A stretch of 64,000 nt of DNA from assembly GCA_028339355.1 (NCBI GenBank), contig JAOLBX010000003.1:62001-126000 (forward strand), in the 5' to 3' direction. Positions 62,903-64,000 of this stretch are shown here, piece by piece; position 1 is the stretch's first letter; each line of letters starts with the position of its first letter. The notes under the pieces were generated by a model that worked only from the letters and a program-made list of their open reading frames with translations, searched no databases and was not told where the DNA came from. The position numbers and the translations under genes are program-made. This stretch comes from Bacteroidia bacterium (GTDB lineage: Bacteria; Bacteroidota; Bacteroidia; NS11-12g; UBA9320).

Positions 62903-63697
62903 ATGAAAAACATCTTTTTTGCGTCTGCTTTTCTCTTTATTTTCACAGTTAGCTTTTCTCAAGGAAAACGGGAAGATCTGAAACCACGAGTGGTTTTTGG
63001 AGACCTTAGACACGATGGACCGTATGGTAGAAGTGAAGTTCTTCTACAAGAAGAGTTGAACGTAGTTTCTAATGATGGAAACGAGTATAAAATATCTTCT
63101 TTTCATCTGATATGATAATAGCACCAGCAAATGGGAAACCAACTCGTTTTGAAGTCATTGGAAATAAGCTTCCCGTTAAGCTACAGGGCAGTTTAAACCA
63201 GATAGTAGGCGGAGATAAAATAATGATAGAAAGGGTGTTTGCGATAATTAATAATGACCCATATAACTAAGCAGCTTTAGCTCCTATTACCTTTTCCATA
63301 AAGAAATTTGAAAATGACGGACCATATGATAAGGTTAATGGAAATGAATCCACCACTGCAACAATAGAAAAGAGCCCACAAGTAAGCTTGGGTAACATTA
63401 GTGTATTTGAAGAATAAACTCTCGAAGATATAATAAAACAAACTGAGCTAATGGTAACATCCCCAGACGGAGGGGAGTATATCATTAAACGATTTAGAAT
63501 GATAGTAGCTTTCAAGGACTCACCCGCTATGGTCGCGTCTTATAACACTAATCAATTCTCTGAACAAATGCTCAAAATACTTTATAGAGTGAGGTCTGGA
63601 GATCGTATTATTTTTTGAAGGAATTAGAGCTATAACAACGGTGGACGGTCAAGAATTTAAAGCTAACCTTAGTCCGTTAGTTTACACTACCAATTAG
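62903..63697 (+). pseudogene. Decayed GldM C-terminal-domain-like exported protein
   Basis: It starts with a signal peptide (MKNIFFASAFLFIFTVSFSQ) and VVFGDLRHDGPYGRSEV. A one-base loss near 63105 moves the frame to MIIAPANGKPTRFEVIGN and GGDKIMIERVFAII. TAA stops at 63268 and 63415 break that frame, which still reads ITFSIKKFENDGPYDKV and SPDGGEYIIKRFRMIV. An extra T in a six-T run (63611-63616) shifts it again to EGIRAITTVDGQEFKANL, ending at 63697. The pattern, strand plus GDRIIFEGIRA, resembles the C-terminal domain of the gliding/T9SS motor protein GldM. Four separate lesions make a pseudogene likely. Confidence 0.7.
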
Positions 63698-64000
63698 TTT
63701 CTCATAAGCACCACCTTGCCACTTACCCATTGTTTTCCGACCGGATAACGTATGAGGTAAATGCCACTTGCATATCCGCTCAGGTTTACTTGCACTGCTT
63801 TCTCTTCTTTTATATCATTTACTACTTTTAACACCTTACCACTAAGGTCAGTAATGTAAAGTTCCGGTATATCTGCACTAGCAGTTATGTTTACTATACC
63901 ACGGGTAGGATTCGGATAATATTTCCAAGAAATCTTTGTGACTTCACTTTCTAAAGCTGTAGTTTCAGTGGCAATCGTATCCACTAATATACTACCATCA
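63694..64000 (-). CDS. 3' end of a T9SS type A cargo protein, cut by window edge
   Basis: The visible 102 codons are open to the right edge, so the GTG at 63984 need not be the start. The sequence KISWKYYPNPTRGIVNITAS, then PELYITDLSGKVLKVV and GYASGIYLIRYPVGKQWVSGKVVLM is a complete T9SS type A sorting domain. The functional part of the protein lies outside the window. It converges on the GldM-like remnant with a 4-base overlap. Confidence 0.88.
   Translation of the reverse strand, partial: DGSILVDTIATETTALESEVTKISWKYYPNPTRGIVNITASADIPELYITDLSGKVLKVVNDIKEEKAVQVNLSGYASGIYLIRYPVGKQWVSGKVVLMRN

Overview
The window is one continuous stretch of A+T-rich bacterial chromosome with about 56 protein genes or gene remnants. 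I see no rRNA, tRNA, CRISPR array or intact mobile element. Several signs point to Bacteroidota, probably a marine-type Flavobacteriia or close relative (taxon is inference). There are type IX secretion (T9SS) C-terminal sorting domains on at least four proteins. There is a lemA-TPM-TPM cluster, and rplM-rpsI-rpsB-tsf occur in the usual Bacteroidota order. DUF3078, PadR/PspC and HYC_CC_PP genes are present. Promoters carry the Bacteroidota -7 element TAnnTTTG, and recognisable Shine-Dalgarno sites are largely absent.

Layout. 0-12.2 kb: MATE exporter (cut by the left edge), a PKD adhesin-like surface protein, a methyltransferase/exonuclease pair, the lemA/TPM cluster, a membrane protein, a lamin-tail protein and murQ. 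12.2-12.8 kb: gene-free stretch with a REP-like hairpin. 12.8-17.2 kb: ferredoxin, GNAT, then rplM-rpsI-rpsB-tsf | terminator | pyrH. 17.2-17.6 kb: a perfect 44-bp palindrome leading into a start-less reading frame. 17.6-25.3 kb: dcd, WD40 protein, phosphopantetheinyl transferase-SDR, VOC protein, secreted beta-propeller, acyltransferase. 25.3-41 kb: dnaG, M20 peptidase, YraN, DoxX, T9SS nuclease, a low-molecular-weight phosphatase with an in-frame TAG, DUF456, thioredoxin-like protein, lhgO, phospholipase D-like lipoprotein, tspO, CIA30, YgiQ radical SAM, DEAD helicase. 41-52 kb: large beta-propeller, homocysteine methyltransferase, a broken lipoprotein gene, sucD, padR-pspC, an iodotyrosine-deiodinase-like flavoprotein, biotin carrier, DUF3078.

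The most distinctive region is 51.97-62.16 kb, where every gene runs on the + strand. It holds two MbnP-family proteins and three di-heme c-type enzymes of the bacterial cytochrome c peroxidase/MauG class. It also has two HYC_CC_PP proteins, a heavy-metal-binding lipoprotein, a TonB-dependent receptor with a Cys-Cys pair in its plug, a heavy-metal-associated domain protein with a Cys-rich tail, and a His-rich lipoprotein. MbnP and MbnH, known from methanobactin operons, form a copper-binding protein and the di-heme enzyme that converts a Trp of it to kynurenine. Here the same pair appears twice without methanobactin genes in view, and one MbnP carries a T9SS surface-sorting domain. I read the region as a copper (or other metal) capture and redox locus at the cell surface and periplasm. 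That reading is inference from families and context.

The right edge has a decayed GldM-C-like gene (two frameshifts and two in-frame stops) and the 3' end of a T9SS cargo gene. Several genes are interrupted (30.8, 46.5 and 62.9 kb, possibly 17.2 kb), so either local pseudogenisation or sequence error should be considered.
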